Both the position numbers and the translations under genes were made by a program. DNA of 64,000 nt. Origin: Flavobacterium saliperosum (lineage in GTDB: Bacteria > Bacteroidota > Bacteroidia > Flavobacteriales > Flavobacteriaceae). The DNA lies in contig NZ_FMTY01000002.1 in NCBI RefSeq assembly GCF_900100625.1, positions 270,498-334,497 on the forward strand, in the 5' to 3' direction. The notes under the pieces were generated by a model. The model searched no databases. It saw only the letters and a list, made by a program, of their open reading frames with translations, and had not been told where the DNA came from. Of the stretch, positions 26,692 to 35,934 are shown piece by piece. Positions within the stretch are counted from its first letter, which is position 1. Each line of letters begins with the position of its first letter.

Positions 26692-26840
26692 TGGGCTGAT
26701 AAAATAATAATTTCACTTTTGATAATCATATTGTGAATTACTTATAATGTGATGCGATATTTTCAATAAAATATCAATTTCAATGAAAATAGTTTAATAA
26801 ACAGTAGTGAAAATAATTTCTAAAATTTTGATTTGAAGTG

Positions 26841-29669
26841 TTATAGCCACTTTCTGGTGAATAATGATATCAGTGTTTTCGGACTCAGTGTAATTACGAA
26901 ACGCACTTTTTCATCATAATTGTCCTGCGCAATTTCCCATCCGTTATTGGAATATACCGGAAAATACAATTCAAAATAATCGGGTACAAGATTTAATCGT
27001 ATTCCGCTATCATACAGGAATTTAGTGGAATAGAACTGGTTTTTCATCATCCCCAAATCGCCATAAACTTCCACCCAGTTCCAAATATTGAAACTTCCGT
27101 TTACGGTAGTCATCCATTGGTTGGCAAAACGGGCATCAAATTTCGACTTGAAACCGCCTTCGGCCATAATGTATTGTTGACTGAACAATCCGGTACTTTC
27201 AGAGCGGCCCAATAATCCGTAATCATACAGATAATCGGTAGGACGATCCAATCCGAAACTGAAAAATTCCGATTTGGTGTCACGGTACATGAACGTTCCC
27301 GCAAAAAAGCGAAGATTTACCTGGCGGTTGTTCTCAAATAGTTTGCGGTACTGAATTTCGCCGGACAACTTCCCGAAATTATTGGCAATCTGAACATCCG
27401 TCATTAGATTATACACCCGGGTAATTTCCGATTCCCCTTTGGAATAACGCAAATTGAAAACCGAATAGTTTTCATCCTTGCTGGTTACAAAAACAGATTG
27501 CTCCCGGTTGACAAACACATGGCGCAGCGTTACATTTTCTTTTTTATTGGCCCGGTAATCCAAATCACGGAACCGGAACGATATCGACGGGGTCACTTTG
27601 GTGTAAGCCGCATTGGGTGCGTAATGATAGGTGGAACCGCCAAGACTGTAACGGATATTGTACAGTCGGTCTTCGCGGATATTCTGATTTATAGTGAAAA
27701 AAGCGCCACCGATAAGCGAATTGGTATTGGAAGAATATACAGGAGTTACATCAAAAATAAAAGGTTTATCCAATAGGGATTTGTTGTGGAAACTCAAGCC
27801 CGGTGAAATACCGTCGTAAAGATTATACGAGAATTCCGGAACATAAAAAATCTGATTCACATTGGAATCTTCCAAATCCTTCACGAAGGTGAATTTAATC
27901 GGACGGTTGTTGCCGAAGAAACTTTTAAGGGATTTCCAGTTGTTTCTGGAATTGTATTCGGGGATTTCATTGTTGTAATTCAGCACCACTTTGTCGGCAT
28001 TGGCTCTCGGAAACGTAATTACGGTGTCTTTTGTGACGTTTTCCACCCATTGTTTGAAAACAATACTGTCGTTCTTTATTCCGTAAACCGAAATGGGAAC
28101 ATTGGTTTTGGTTCTGTTTTTAATAACCACTTCAATGGTTTCGTTGTTCTTTTTTACTTTTCCGAATTTATAATCTATCAATTCCCGTGAATGCACCACC
28201 GTAGTAAAAAACCAATCAATGTTTTTGTCGGTTTTTTGATTTAAAATATTTCGGAAATCGCTTTCATCGGTTTCTTGCGACGCATTTAATTTTACGAAAT
28301 CGGTGATGGAAGAAGCCACAATATCATTCCCCAGAAAATCATCAAGATAATTCAAACTCATTCCGGCCCTGTATTTGCCTGATATCTGTTCGTTGAATTT
28401 AATGAAACTGCTTTTGGAATCACCAATAGGCTGATCAAGATTTTTACGCGCCATCAGCAGGTAGAGGTAATAATACTGATCGTTGAAATTGGATTTGAAT
28501 AGGTTAAAGCCTTTCAGCAATCTGTAATCCGATAAACTGCCCATCATTTTCATGTTGGGATAATGTTCGTCGATGTATTTCATCATCACATAGGTCTGAA
28601 TCCCGTCTGCAATCCACGTGCCCTTTCTCGGATTCAGATGCAAAGCCGTTTTCAGATAGTTGTTGGTGAAGGTTTTCAGAAATTTCAGTTCATACAGGAA
28701 TTCATCGGGAAACGGACTGATGAAGGAAGGCAATTGGTTTAAACCATAAAACGGATTTCGGTCATAATCCACTTGAGAAACGATTAATTTTTCCTGGGGC
28801 AATTTGCCTAAATTTTCCGTTACATAGTTTACAACGCGGTCGATAACAATGGCTTTCTGAAAATCGTTTAACCTTTTGTCTTTCAGATTAGTTACGACTT
28901 CCATTTGTGTGTTTTTATAGTTGGAAAACGTAGGGTTGGATTCTAAAATCAGATTGAAATCCTGAATGTTTTCCCCTTTTAAATGATACACGGTCTGTTC
29001 CTTCTTTTCGGATATTTTGGTGCTTTTCAAATCGGTAAACACGTGAAATCGGGAAGGAATCGTCATAGTGATATCGTAATTGGCCAGACCATTGGCAATA
29101 TCATCCAGATTCTCATTACTGTTTTTTATGAAGGAGTTGTTTTCAATTCGGGCGGGTGTTAAGAACCAGTTTTTCAAATGGAGGCTTCCGGAATTCTCGT
29201 CGGCACCAAAACGGGTAAAACGATGATTTGGAATGGTAACGGTATACTTTATTTTTATTTTAAATTTATGATTCGGATAAATGGGGTTAACCAGATGAAC
29301 ATCAATTAAATCGACCTGGTTGTTTACTCTGGAAAATTCCAAAACGCGATTGTTCTGATCGATGATGGAGGTAATGGTTGTGAGTCCGCGATCACTGTCT
29401 TTAGCCAAATGAAAACCCCGGTAGAATTCGTCGGAAAAACGTTTGGCCAGTTTTGAATTCTTATCCGAGTAGGCGTTGTTCCAATCGTTTAAGATATAAT
29501 CTTTTAAAGTGTCTTTCGTAGTGTTGAAATAAGTGATTTCCTGCTCCACGGTAAGCGTTTTGTTTTCCGGTTCGGCAAATACCAAAAGCGTGTTGGTATG
29601 TTGTCCTGAAACAAGATGTATACCGAGAAGGAAAAAGCTGAACAGAAAAAAACGGAATGGGAGTCTCAA
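26841..29669 (-). CDS. M1-peptidase-like protein lacking zinc motif, with C-terminal beta-barrel-like region
   Basis: A 942-residue protein with a signal peptide (FLFSFFLLGIHLVSGQ). Residues about 25-240 resemble the N-terminal beta domain of M1 aminopeptidases. The region where the catalytic HExxH should be reads DEFLYELKFLKTFTNNYLK and the later NEGFA-type motif reads WIADGIQTYVMMKY, so the zinc ligands are absent and peptidase activity is unlikely. From about residue 590 to the end, alternating aromatic and polar strands (for example FSYNLYDGISPGLSF and ending LISLFTRKWL) look like an outer-membrane barrel. This suggests a surface or outer-membrane protein with a degenerate peptidase domain. 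Its own promoter space lies at 29670-29862. Function unknown. Confidence 0.72.
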   Translation of the reverse strand: MRLPFRFFLFSFFLLGIHLVSGQHTNTLLVFAEPENKTLTVEQEITYFNTTKDTLKDYILNDWNNAYSDKNSKLAKRFSDEFYRGFHLAKDSDRGLTTITSIIDQNNRVLEFSRVNNQVDLIDVHLVNPIYPNHKFKIKIKYTVTIPNHRFTRFGADENSGSLHLKNWFLTPARIENNSFIKNSNENLDDIANGLANYDITMTIPSRFHVFTDLKSTKISEKKEQTVYHLKGENIQDFNLILESNPTFSNYKNTQMEVVTNLKDKRLNDFQKAIVIDRVVNYVTENLGKLPQEKLIVSQVDYDRNPFYGLNQLPSFISPFPDEFLYELKFLKTFTNNYLKTALHLNPRKGTWIADGIQTYVMMKYIDEHYPNMKMMGSLSDYRLLKGFNLFKSNFNDQYYYLYLLMARKNLDQPIGDSKSSFIKFNEQISGKYRAGMSLNYLDDFLGNDIVASSITDFVKLNASQETDESDFRNILNQKTDKNIDWFFTTVVHSRELIDYKFGKVKKNNETIEVVIKNRTKTNVPISVYGIKNDSIVFKQWVENVTKDTVITFPRANADKVVLNYNNEIPEYNSRNNWKSLKSFFGNNRPIKFTFVKDLEDSNVNQIFYVPEFSYNLYDGISPGLSFHNKSLLDKPFIFDVTPVYSSNTNSLIGGAFFTINQNIREDRLYNIRYSLGGSTYHYAPNAAYTKVTPSISFRFRDLDYRANKKENVTLRHVFVNREQSVFVTSKDENYSVFNLRYSKGESEITRVYNLMTDVQIANNFGKLSGEIQYRKLFENNRQVNLRFFAGTFMYRDTKSEFFSFGLDRPTDYLYDYGLLGRSESTGLFSQQYIMAEGGFKSKFDARFANQWMTTVNGSFNIWNWVEVYGDLGMMKNQFYSTKFLYDSGIRLNLVPDYFELYFPVYSNNGWEIAQDNYDEKVRFVITLSPKTLISLFTRKWL

Positions 29670-29862
29670 AGGCTTTTATGGTTTTTGTAGTACTATAAGT
29701 TGTAAATTTAGGAAAAACATCGGTTTGTCATACTATTCAGATAATAAAAAATAATTAGTGATTACTTTTCTTACAAGGCAATTGTTTTTGTGTAAACTTT
29801 TCAATAACAGGCTGTTATTCGATAATAAATACCTAAATTTATAGCCCCAAATTTTAGAGGAA

Positions 29863-31872
29863 ATGATAAAAAAACTACTATTACTGTTATTTGTCGCATT
29901 GGTTTCGAACGCGACTTTCGGCCAGCTTGTAATTAACGAATTGGATCCCGACACACCTTCCATAGATGTACTTGAATTTGTTGAAATAAAGTCGGATACA
30001 CCAAGTTTTGCTTTAGACGGTTATGTGCTTGTTTTCTTTAATGCAACCAGTACAGCACCTTACGCAGGTACTTTAAGTTATTTAGCTGTTGATTTAGACG
30101 GGTATTCTACTGATATTAATGGTAATTTTTTAGTTGGAAATGCTCAGCTTAGCCCTTCACCATCAATAATAATTACTAATAATATAATTCAAAGCGGTCC
30201 CGATGCTGTAGCAATATATTTAGGAAATGCTTCTGATTTCCCAACAAATACACCAGCAACAGCTGCAAATCTTATAGATGCGTTGGTATACAGCAATAAT
30301 GGTACTGCACAAGCAACGGCATTAATGACCATTTTTGGCGAAACAGTCAGTTATAATGAAAACGTAAACGGTGCAGCTACAACACAATCCATCCAACGCA
30401 AAACCGATGGTACTTACGAAGTAAAAGCTCCAACCCCGGGTGTTAACAACGACGGTTCCGGTATTCCGATAAATTATGTAACAGTTGCTTTTACGCAAAC
30501 GTCTTATAATGAAGGCGATAGTTTCAATATTACCTTTACCGCCAGCCAACCGGTTCAGAATGAAACCCTGATTATGAATTTCACGTTAAACAACGGAAAC
30601 TTCAGTATGTCGGACTTTTCTGGAGGGTTAACCGTTTCCATTCCGGTAGGACAAACCACGACGCAAACCGAAATTATTTTAACAAATGACACTGTAGATG
30701 AAGGCGATGAGGAATTGTTATTCCGATTCCAGCCGCTTCCTTTTGGATACGTTGCGAACAACGATAATATTACAATTCGTATTTATGACAATGATTATCA
30801 GGTAAATACGTGGGGAACACCTTTAAACCCAACCTATGGCGTTGTTTCCAGTACCGCTCCGGCAGGGTACTATGCTTCTTTGGAAGGATTGTCGGGAGCC
30901 GCTTTAAAACAGGCGCTTCAGGATATTATAGCCAATCCATCTGTGGTGCGATTACACAGTTATGCCGATATCTGGGAAATTTTACGAACTGCCGACCAGA
31001 ATCCTGAAAATTCCAATCAGGTTTGGTGCATGTATATCGAACAGCCAATGGCGAAAATCGATCAGCAATCCGGCAGCAGTATCGTCGGTAAATGGAATCG
31101 GGAACATATCTTTTGTCAGTCCAGAGGCGGTTTTGACGTGGCTCAAGGCGACACGGCAGACGGGATTGGTGTTTGGAATTCAACAAGTGCCACAAGTACC
31201 GTTGACGGTGTTTCTGATGCTCATCACATACGCGCAGAAAACGGTCAGGAGAATTCTTCCCGAAACAATAAAAATTACGGTCCGGTAGCAACATCAACGG
31301 TTTACGCAGGACCAATAGGAACACAAGGCTCATGGCGCGGCGATGTGGCAAGAGCAGTGTTTTACATGGCCGTTCGTTTCAATGGATTGAATGTGGTGAA
31401 TGGTGATCCGTCTGAGTATTTGGTTGACGGGGTAACTCCTTCGGGTAATATTGGCGATTTAGCCACTTTGTTAACCTGGAACACTACAGACCCCTCCGAT
31501 GATTTTGAATTGAACAGAAATAATTATGTATATACCTGGCAAATGAACCGTAATCCGTTTATTGATTATCCTAATCTTGCGGACTATATTTGGGGAAGTC
31601 ATGCAGGAGAACCCTGGTTTTCGACTTTAGGAACCAATGATGCTGCTGAGTTGAAATTTTTGATGTATCCGAATCCGGCCAACGACAGAATTACGATTTC
31701 AGGAATTCAGGGCAATGCAAAAGCGGAAGTGTATTCGTATACCGGACAAATAGTGGCCAATCAGAACTTTTCAGACACGACTACATTGCAATTGAATTTA
31801 CCTTCGGGAATGTATTTTGTAAAAGTGACTTCAGAGAATAAGACTACGACTCGGAAGTTGATTATACGGTAA
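29863..31872 (+). CDS. Secreted endonuclease I family nuclease with T9SS sorting tail
   Basis: A 669-residue secreted nuclease. A signal peptide (LLLLLFVALVSNATFGQ) is followed by a lamin-tail-like domain (LVINELDPDTPSIDVLEFVEIKS), a Calx-beta-like domain (about 205-310, VTVAFTQTSYNEGDSFNITF, with TLNNGNFS and DTVDEGDEELLFRF), then the EndA/Vsn-type nuclease. The nuclease has YYASLEGLSGAALKQAL, WNREHIFCQS, which holds the catalytic His, and DAHHIRAENGQENSSRNNKNYG. The last 80 residues (MYPNPANDRITI to TRKLIIR) match a type A T9SS sorting domain. It probably degrades extracellular DNA for nutrients or biofilm turnover. Confidence 0.92.
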   Translation: MIKKLLLLLFVALVSNATFGQLVINELDPDTPSIDVLEFVEIKSDTPSFALDGYVLVFFNATSTAPYAGTLSYLAVDLDGYSTDINGNFLVGNAQLSPSPSIIITNNIIQSGPDAVAIYLGNASDFPTNTPATAANLIDALVYSNNGTAQATALMTIFGETVSYNENVNGAATTQSIQRKTDGTYEVKAPTPGVNNDGSGIPINYVTVAFTQTSYNEGDSFNITFTASQPVQNETLIMNFTLNNGNFSMSDFSGGLTVSIPVGQTTTQTEIILTNDTVDEGDEELLFRFQPLPFGYVANNDNITIRIYDNDYQVNTWGTPLNPTYGVVSSTAPAGYYASLEGLSGAALKQALQDIIANPSVVRLHSYADIWEILRTADQNPENSNQVWCMYIEQPMAKIDQQSGSSIVGKWNREHIFCQSRGGFDVAQGDTADGIGVWNSTSATSTVDGVSDAHHIRAENGQENSSRNNKNYGPVATSTVYAGPIGTQGSWRGDVARAVFYMAVRFNGLNVVNGDPSEYLVDGVTPSGNIGDLATLLTWNTTDPSDDFELNRNNYVYTWQMNRNPFIDYPNLADYIWGSHAGEPWFSTLGTNDAAELKFLMYPNPANDRITISGIQGNAKAEVYSYTGQIVANQNFSDTTTLQLNLPSGMYFVKVTSENKTTTRKLIIR

Positions 31873-31894
31873 TAGAAAAACATCTTTTTAAGAG

Positions 31895-31926
31895 AAAACC
31901 ATTCGCTGCGGTGAATGGTTTTTTTA
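31895..31926 (+). terminator. Intrinsic terminator after the secreted nuclease
   Basis: AAAACCATTC / GAATGGTTTTTTT with an 8-nt loop, followed by a T tract. Confidence 0.88.
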
Positions 31927-32010
31927 TTTTGTAGTGAGCGTTTGATTTCTCCACTTCATTGGGAGATTCTGAGTAAGGTTCACTTTACTCTAACCAATTA
32001 AATGAAACAA

Positions 32011-32041
32011 AAAAAGCACTCAAGTGAACTTGGTGCTTTTT
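32011..32041 (-). terminator. Terminator after tRNA-Tyr
   Basis: AAAAAGCACCAAGT pairs with ACTTGAGTGCTTTTT on the minus strand with one unpaired base and a 2-nt apex, followed by TTGTTTC. It lies 18 bp beyond the tRNA 3' end. Confidence 0.75.
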
Positions 32042-32058
32042 CTTTTTCATTTAGTTTG

Positions 32059-32140
32059 TGGGGAGAGCAGGATTCGAACCTGCGAAGATGTAATCAGCGG
32101 ATTTACAGTCCGCCCTCGTTGGCCGCTTGAGTATCTCCCC
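32059..32140 (-). tRNA. tRNA-Tyr (GTA anticodon)
   Basis: On the minus strand the acceptor stem GGGGAGA pairs with TCTCCCC and a discriminator A follows. The anticodon arm CGGACTGTAAATCCG gives GTA, and a long variable arm (class II) plus the T arm GCAGG-TTCGAAT-CCTGC complete the cloverleaf. The CCA end is not encoded. It stands alone, with no other tRNA gene close by. Confidence 0.96.
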
Positions 32141-32264
32141 CCTGGCCATACAAGCAAGTATCTTGCTTATTGCGGTTGCAAATATAGCACTGTTTTCTCA
32201 GTATCCAAACATATTTTAAAGATAATTCATAACTTTTTTTTAACGTATTGGGGCTGAATAAAAT

Positions 32265-32290
32265 AAAAAAATCTCCCGAAGGAGATTTTT
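32265..32290 (-). terminator. Terminator with UUCG loop after the TlpA lipoprotein gene
   Basis: On the minus strand AAAAATCTCC-TTCG-GGAGATTTTTTT forms a 10-bp stem capped by the very stable UUCG tetraloop, followed by T-rich DNA. Confidence 0.88.
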
Positions 32291-32313
32291 AAATATTCTT
32301 TTTCAAAAGAGGA

Positions 32314-33438
32314 TTATTTTGCTAATAATTCTGCAATTTTCGCTTTCAATTCGGCACCACGAAGGTCTTTGGCAACGATTTTTCCTGTAGCATCAAGAAT
32401 AAAAGTAGCCGGAATTGATTTTACATTGTATTGTTTTGCGATACCGTCTTCCCAAAATTTTAAATTGGAAACATGTGTCCATGTTAATTGGTCTTTTGCA
32501 ATGGCTTCTTTCCATTTTGCCGCATCTTTATCCAAAGACACACCAATGATGTTTAAACCTTTTGAATGGAATTCATTGTATAAAGCTACCACGTTAGGGT
32601 TTTCCGCACGACAAGGTCCGCACCATGAAGCCCAGAAATCAATAATGGTCACTTTTCCTAACGATTCTTTTAGAGAAACGTTTTTTCCTTCCGGATTCGG
32701 AGCAGAAAAGTCCGGAGCCATAGTTCCGATGGTTACCGCTTTTTGACTTTTGATGAAATCATTTACACGAACACCACTTTTGGTTTTCTTGATATCGGAA
32801 GCCAAAGCGTTATATAGTTTTTCAATTTTTGCAGCCTCAAGTGTCTGTCTTCCGATGAAGTTCTCTAATAAAAGGGAAGAAAGGAAGGCATTAGGGTTTT
32901 TTTCCACAAATGTTTCGGAAAATTTATCCATGTCATTCTGGAAAGTCATGTTTTGTTTTCTAAGCGAATTCATGGTAGCGGTATCGTTCACTTTTTGTGC
33001 ATCCATAAATTTCTGTTGGTTGTTTTTCTGGAAAGCAAGCATTTTTTTATAGATTACGCTTGACCCATCATTATATTCCTGAAATTTATCGTTATTGTTG
33101 GTTCCGCTGATTTTGGATTTCTGAATCGTATCCTTATCTACCGTAATAGTGATTTCTCCGTTTTCAAGAATAAAAGGTACCATTCCGGAATCAAGACTTT
33201 CAATTATAATGAAACCAATTTCCGGACCTTCTTTGAATTCTCCCTTGAATTCGAATTTTCCGTTTTCTACTTTTACAGTATCTTTAGAAACAGGGCCCAT
33301 TTCATTTTGAATCTGAAGAATAGCCATTTTTCCGTTATCAATGCCTGTTGCCGTTCCGGAAATTAAATATTCTGTATCTCCAACTTTACTGCAAGAAGCC
33401 AAAAGGGATAATCCGGCTAATAAAAGAATCTTTCTCAT
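32314..33438 (-). CDS. TlpA-type thioredoxin lipoprotein with DUF4369-like N-terminal domain
   Basis: The ATG at 33438 is preferred over the upstream one at 33465 because it begins a lipoprotein signal (MRKILLLAGLSLLASC). The 374-residue protein has an N-terminal beta domain of the DUF4369 type (YLISGTATGIDNGKMAILQI and similar), a helical linker, and a C-terminal AhpC/TSA-thioredoxin domain with IDFWASWCGPCRAENPNV and SIPATFIL at the cis-Pro. Such proteins are common in Bacteroidetes and act as periplasmic thiol-disulfide oxidoreductases anchored to a membrane. The partner protein is unknown. It is monocistronic, with its own terminator. Confidence 0.9.
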   Translation of the reverse strand: MRKILLLAGLSLLASCSKVGDTEYLISGTATGIDNGKMAILQIQNEMGPVSKDTVKVENGKFEFKGEFKEGPEIGFIIIESLDSGMVPFILENGEITITVDKDTIQKSKISGTNNNDKFQEYNDGSSVIYKKMLAFQKNNQQKFMDAQKVNDTATMNSLRKQNMTFQNDMDKFSETFVEKNPNAFLSSLLLENFIGRQTLEAAKIEKLYNALASDIKKTKSGVRVNDFIKSQKAVTIGTMAPDFSAPNPEGKNVSLKESLGKVTIIDFWASWCGPCRAENPNVVALYNEFHSKGLNIIGVSLDKDAAKWKEAIAKDQLTWTHVSNLKFWEDGIAKQYNVKSIPATFILDATGKIVAKDLRGAELKAKIAELLAK

Positions 33439-33528
33439 TTTTATGTTTATTTGTTTGTGGTGCAAAAGTATTTATTTTTTTGCCTATTTATGATCTATAG
33501 TGCTAAATTTTTGTTAGAATTTGGAAAC

Positions 33529-33555
33529 AAAAAATCAGGCAACAGCCTGATTTTT
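33529..33555 (-). terminator. Terminator after the MBL-rhodanese gene
   Basis: AAAAATCAGGC-tgtt-GCCTGATTTTTT on the minus strand, 19 bp after the stop codon. Confidence 0.9.
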
Positions 33556-33573
33556 ATTATTTCCTTATGGTAT

Positions 33574-34989
33574 TTATTTCAAAGTGGACGGACAAACGAA
33601 TTTCGTTAATTCGACGCCCGCATTGCGAATTCCGCTGATTCCTTTTTCTATGTTAATCATGTTGTGGTAACCACGTGCTTTTAGAATGGATGCCATGATA
33701 ACAGAACGGTAACCGCCGGCACAATGCAAATAAAAATCTTCGTTTTTAGGCACTTCGGAAAGTTGAGTGTTCACAAAATCCAACGGAATATTTACGGCAT
33801 TTTCGACATGCTCGGCTGTAAACTCACCCGGCTTACGGGCATCTACTATGGTAAGTTTTGTTTTGTCCTTTTCGGAAGCAAACTGTTCCGGAGAAATTGA
33901 TGCGATGCTGTCAGTCTCAAAACCTGCCGCTTTCCAGGCTTCCAATCCGCCTTTTAAATAGCCCAGACAGTTGTCAAAACCAACACGAGCCAAACGGGTA
34001 ATGGTTTCTTCTTCCTTGCCTTCCGGAGTGATTAATAAGATAGGCTGTTTCACATCCATGATTAACGCGCCTACCCAAGGTGCAAAGTTGCCGTGCAATC
34101 CAATGAATATCGAGTTGGGTACATGCTCCTTAACGAAATCATTTTCATGACGTACGTCCAAAACCAAGGCTTCCGCGTCGTTAGCAATTGCTTCAAATGC
34201 TTTTGGCTCCAATGCGGTATTGGCTTTGTTCATTACGGTTTCCAGACTGTCATACCCCTGAATGTTCATCAGTACGTTTTGAGGGAAATAGGCCGGTGGC
34301 GCTCCCAAACCGTCTAACAATTCTTTGGTGAATTCTTCTTTGGTCATGTCGGCACGCAAGGCATAATTCACTTTTTTCTGATTGCCTAAGGTATCGGTAG
34401 TTTCCTTACTCATGTTTTTACCGCAGGCACTTCCGGCACCGTGGTTTGGATATACGATCAAATCGTCTGATAACGGCATGATTTTGTTGCGAAGCGAATC
34501 GAACAGCATTCCGGCCAGTTTCTCCTGCGTTAAATCCGAAACCAGTTTCTGAGCTAAGTCGGGTCTTCCCACATCACCGATAAATAAGGTGTCTCCGGTT
34601 ATGATACCGTGTTGTTTTCCGTTTTCGTCAATCAAAAGATAAGTAGTGCTTTCCAGAGTATGTCCCGGAGTGTGCAATGCTTTTATGGTATAATTTCCGA
34701 TTTTGAATTCCTGATTGTCTTCCGCAATAATCGCATCGAAATTTGGTTGAGCCGTTGGTCCGTAAACGATTTGTGCTCCGGTTTTTTTAGATAAGTCCAA
34801 ATGTCCTGAAACGAAATCGGCATGAAAATGCGTCTCAAAAATATATTTGATTTTCGCATTGTCTTTGGTAGCTTTATCGATGTAGGGTTGCACTTCTCTT
34901 AAAGGATCGAATATGGCCGCTTCACCATTATTTTCAATATAATAGGCGGCATGTGCTATACATCCGGTATAAATTTGTTCTATTTTCAT
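33574..34989 (-). CDS. MBL-fold hydrolase fused to two rhodanese domains (persulfide dioxygenase-like)
   Basis: A 471-residue cytoplasmic protein. The N-terminal metallo-beta-lactamase fold has THFHADFVSGH (H54, H56, D58), TPGHTLEST and GDTLFIGDVGRPDL, the pattern of ETHE1-type glutathione persulfide dioxygenases. Two rhodanese domains follow: the first (about 265-355) has no Cys in its active loop and should be inactive; the second (about 370-460) has YLHCAGGYRS with the catalytic Cys. The fused form would oxidise persulfides to sulfite and move sulfane sulfur. Its promoter shares an operator with the upstream TauE-crp operon, so sulfite export and persulfide oxidation are likely co-regulated. 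Confidence 0.9.
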   Translation of the reverse strand: MKIEQIYTGCIAHAAYYIENNGEAAIFDPLREVQPYIDKATKDNAKIKYIFETHFHADFVSGHLDLSKKTGAQIVYGPTAQPNFDAIIAEDNQEFKIGNYTIKALHTPGHTLESTTYLLIDENGKQHGIITGDTLFIGDVGRPDLAQKLVSDLTQEKLAGMLFDSLRNKIMPLSDDLIVYPNHGAGSACGKNMSKETTDTLGNQKKVNYALRADMTKEEFTKELLDGLGAPPAYFPQNVLMNIQGYDSLETVMNKANTALEPKAFEAIANDAEALVLDVRHENDFVKEHVPNSIFIGLHGNFAPWVGALIMDVKQPILLITPEGKEEETITRLARVGFDNCLGYLKGGLEAWKAAGFETDSIASISPEQFASEKDKTKLTIVDARKPGEFTAEHVENAVNIPLDFVNTQLSEVPKNEDFYLHCAGGYRSVIMASILKARGYHNMINIEKGISGIRNAGVELTKFVCPSTLK

Positions 34990-35103
34990 ATATGTAAAAT
35001 TTATTTATCAGAGGTTATATATGGTATCGCTTTTTTAATTATTGATGTTTGCTTGCGCAAACTTGATGTAAATGGCGATTTCATAACGTATTCAAATTTT
35101 TTG

Positions 35104-35146
35104 TAAAGATACTTCAATATTTAAACATAAGGGTAACATTGGTTAC
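35104..35146 (-). promoter_or_regulatory. Operator and promoter of the MBL-rhodanese gene
   Basis: GTAAC-ATTG-GTTAC (35133-35146) is an inverted repeat overlapping the tauE stop codon. TATCTTTA (35111-35104, minus strand) resembles TAnnTTTG and ends 35.5 bp from the centre of the repeat, the same distance as at 36580-36622. The site is about 145 bp before the MBL start codon. Confidence 0.65.
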
Positions 35147-35934
35147 AGTCCGAAGAATTCTTTGGTTAGAATAAACAGCGCCATAAGCAATACAAAGTAA
35201 CCAAATCCTTTTTTAAGTTGGGCTTCATTTAGGAACTTATTAAGATAAATTCCGATAAAAATTCCAATAACGGATAAAGAGGTAAAGGTCAGCAGAAAAT
35301 ACCAATCGATTTCCAATGTCTGTATGTCGCCTGTAAAGCCAATCAGAGAGTTTAGTGCGATGATAAACAGGGAAGTGGCTACCGCTTTTCGCATGGATAG
35401 TTTGGCAAAAAAAACAAGAGAAGGGATGATTAAAAATCCGCCTCCGGCACCCACCAAACCGATTAAGATTCCCACACCAAAAGTTTGGACTATAAAAAGA
35501 GGTTTCGATTCGTTTTTAACCGAAGGCGTTGCATTGAACCTCTTTTTCTTCAGCATCGATAAGGCGGCGAATAACATGATGATGGCAAACAATACCATTA
35601 GAAAAAACTCTTTAGTAATGCTGAAACCCGAGACAGAAAAGATAACATCGGGTAGTTTCGGGACAAGATAACGTCTTGTAAGATATACGGCAATAAAAGA
35701 GGGAACGGCAAACAAAAATCCTTTCTTTAAATCGACCATGCCTTTGAAAAAATTTTGTGTGGCACCAAAAGCCGAAGTGGTTCCAACAATAAACAGGGAA
35801 TAAGCGGTTGCGGTAATCGGGTTAAAACCAAGAACATAGACTAAAATAGGAACGGTAAGTATGGATCCGCCGCCACCGGTTAGGCCTAATATCAGACCAA
35901 TAATTAAAGCCCCTATATATCCCAAAATTTCCAT
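35143..35934 (-). CDS. TauE/SafE family sulfite exporter-like membrane protein
   Basis: A 263-residue membrane protein with about eight helices in two repeats: GLILGLTGGGGSILTVPILVYVLGFNPITATAYSLFIVG in the first half and GLVGAGGGFLIIPSLVFFAKLSMRKAVATSLFIIA in the second, the TauE signature. It likely exports sulfite or another organic or inorganic sulfur anion. The start codon overlaps the stop of the upstream crp/fnr gene by one base (TAATG), so the two are translationally coupled. It lies next to a persulfide-dioxygenase-like gene, whose product would be sulfite; this is the best evidence for the substrate. Confidence 0.9.
   Translation of the reverse strand: MEILGYIGALIIGLILGLTGGGGSILTVPILVYVLGFNPITATAYSLFIVGTTSAFGATQNFFKGMVDLKKGFLFAVPSFIAVYLTRRYLVPKLPDVIFSVSGFSITKEFFLMVLFAIIMLFAALSMLKKKRFNATPSVKNESKPLFIVQTFGVGILIGLVGAGGGFLIIPSLVFFAKLSMRKAVATSLFIIALNSLIGFTGDIQTLEIDWYFLLTFTSLSVIGIFIGIYLNKFLNEAQLKKGFGYFVLLMALFILTKEFFGL

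Noticed and set aside
32024..32257. 77-residue frame across the tRNA-Tyr gene (contains GESRIRTCEDVISGF)
   Set aside because: It is the translated complement of the tRNA, a well-known false prediction; no gene-like start or context.
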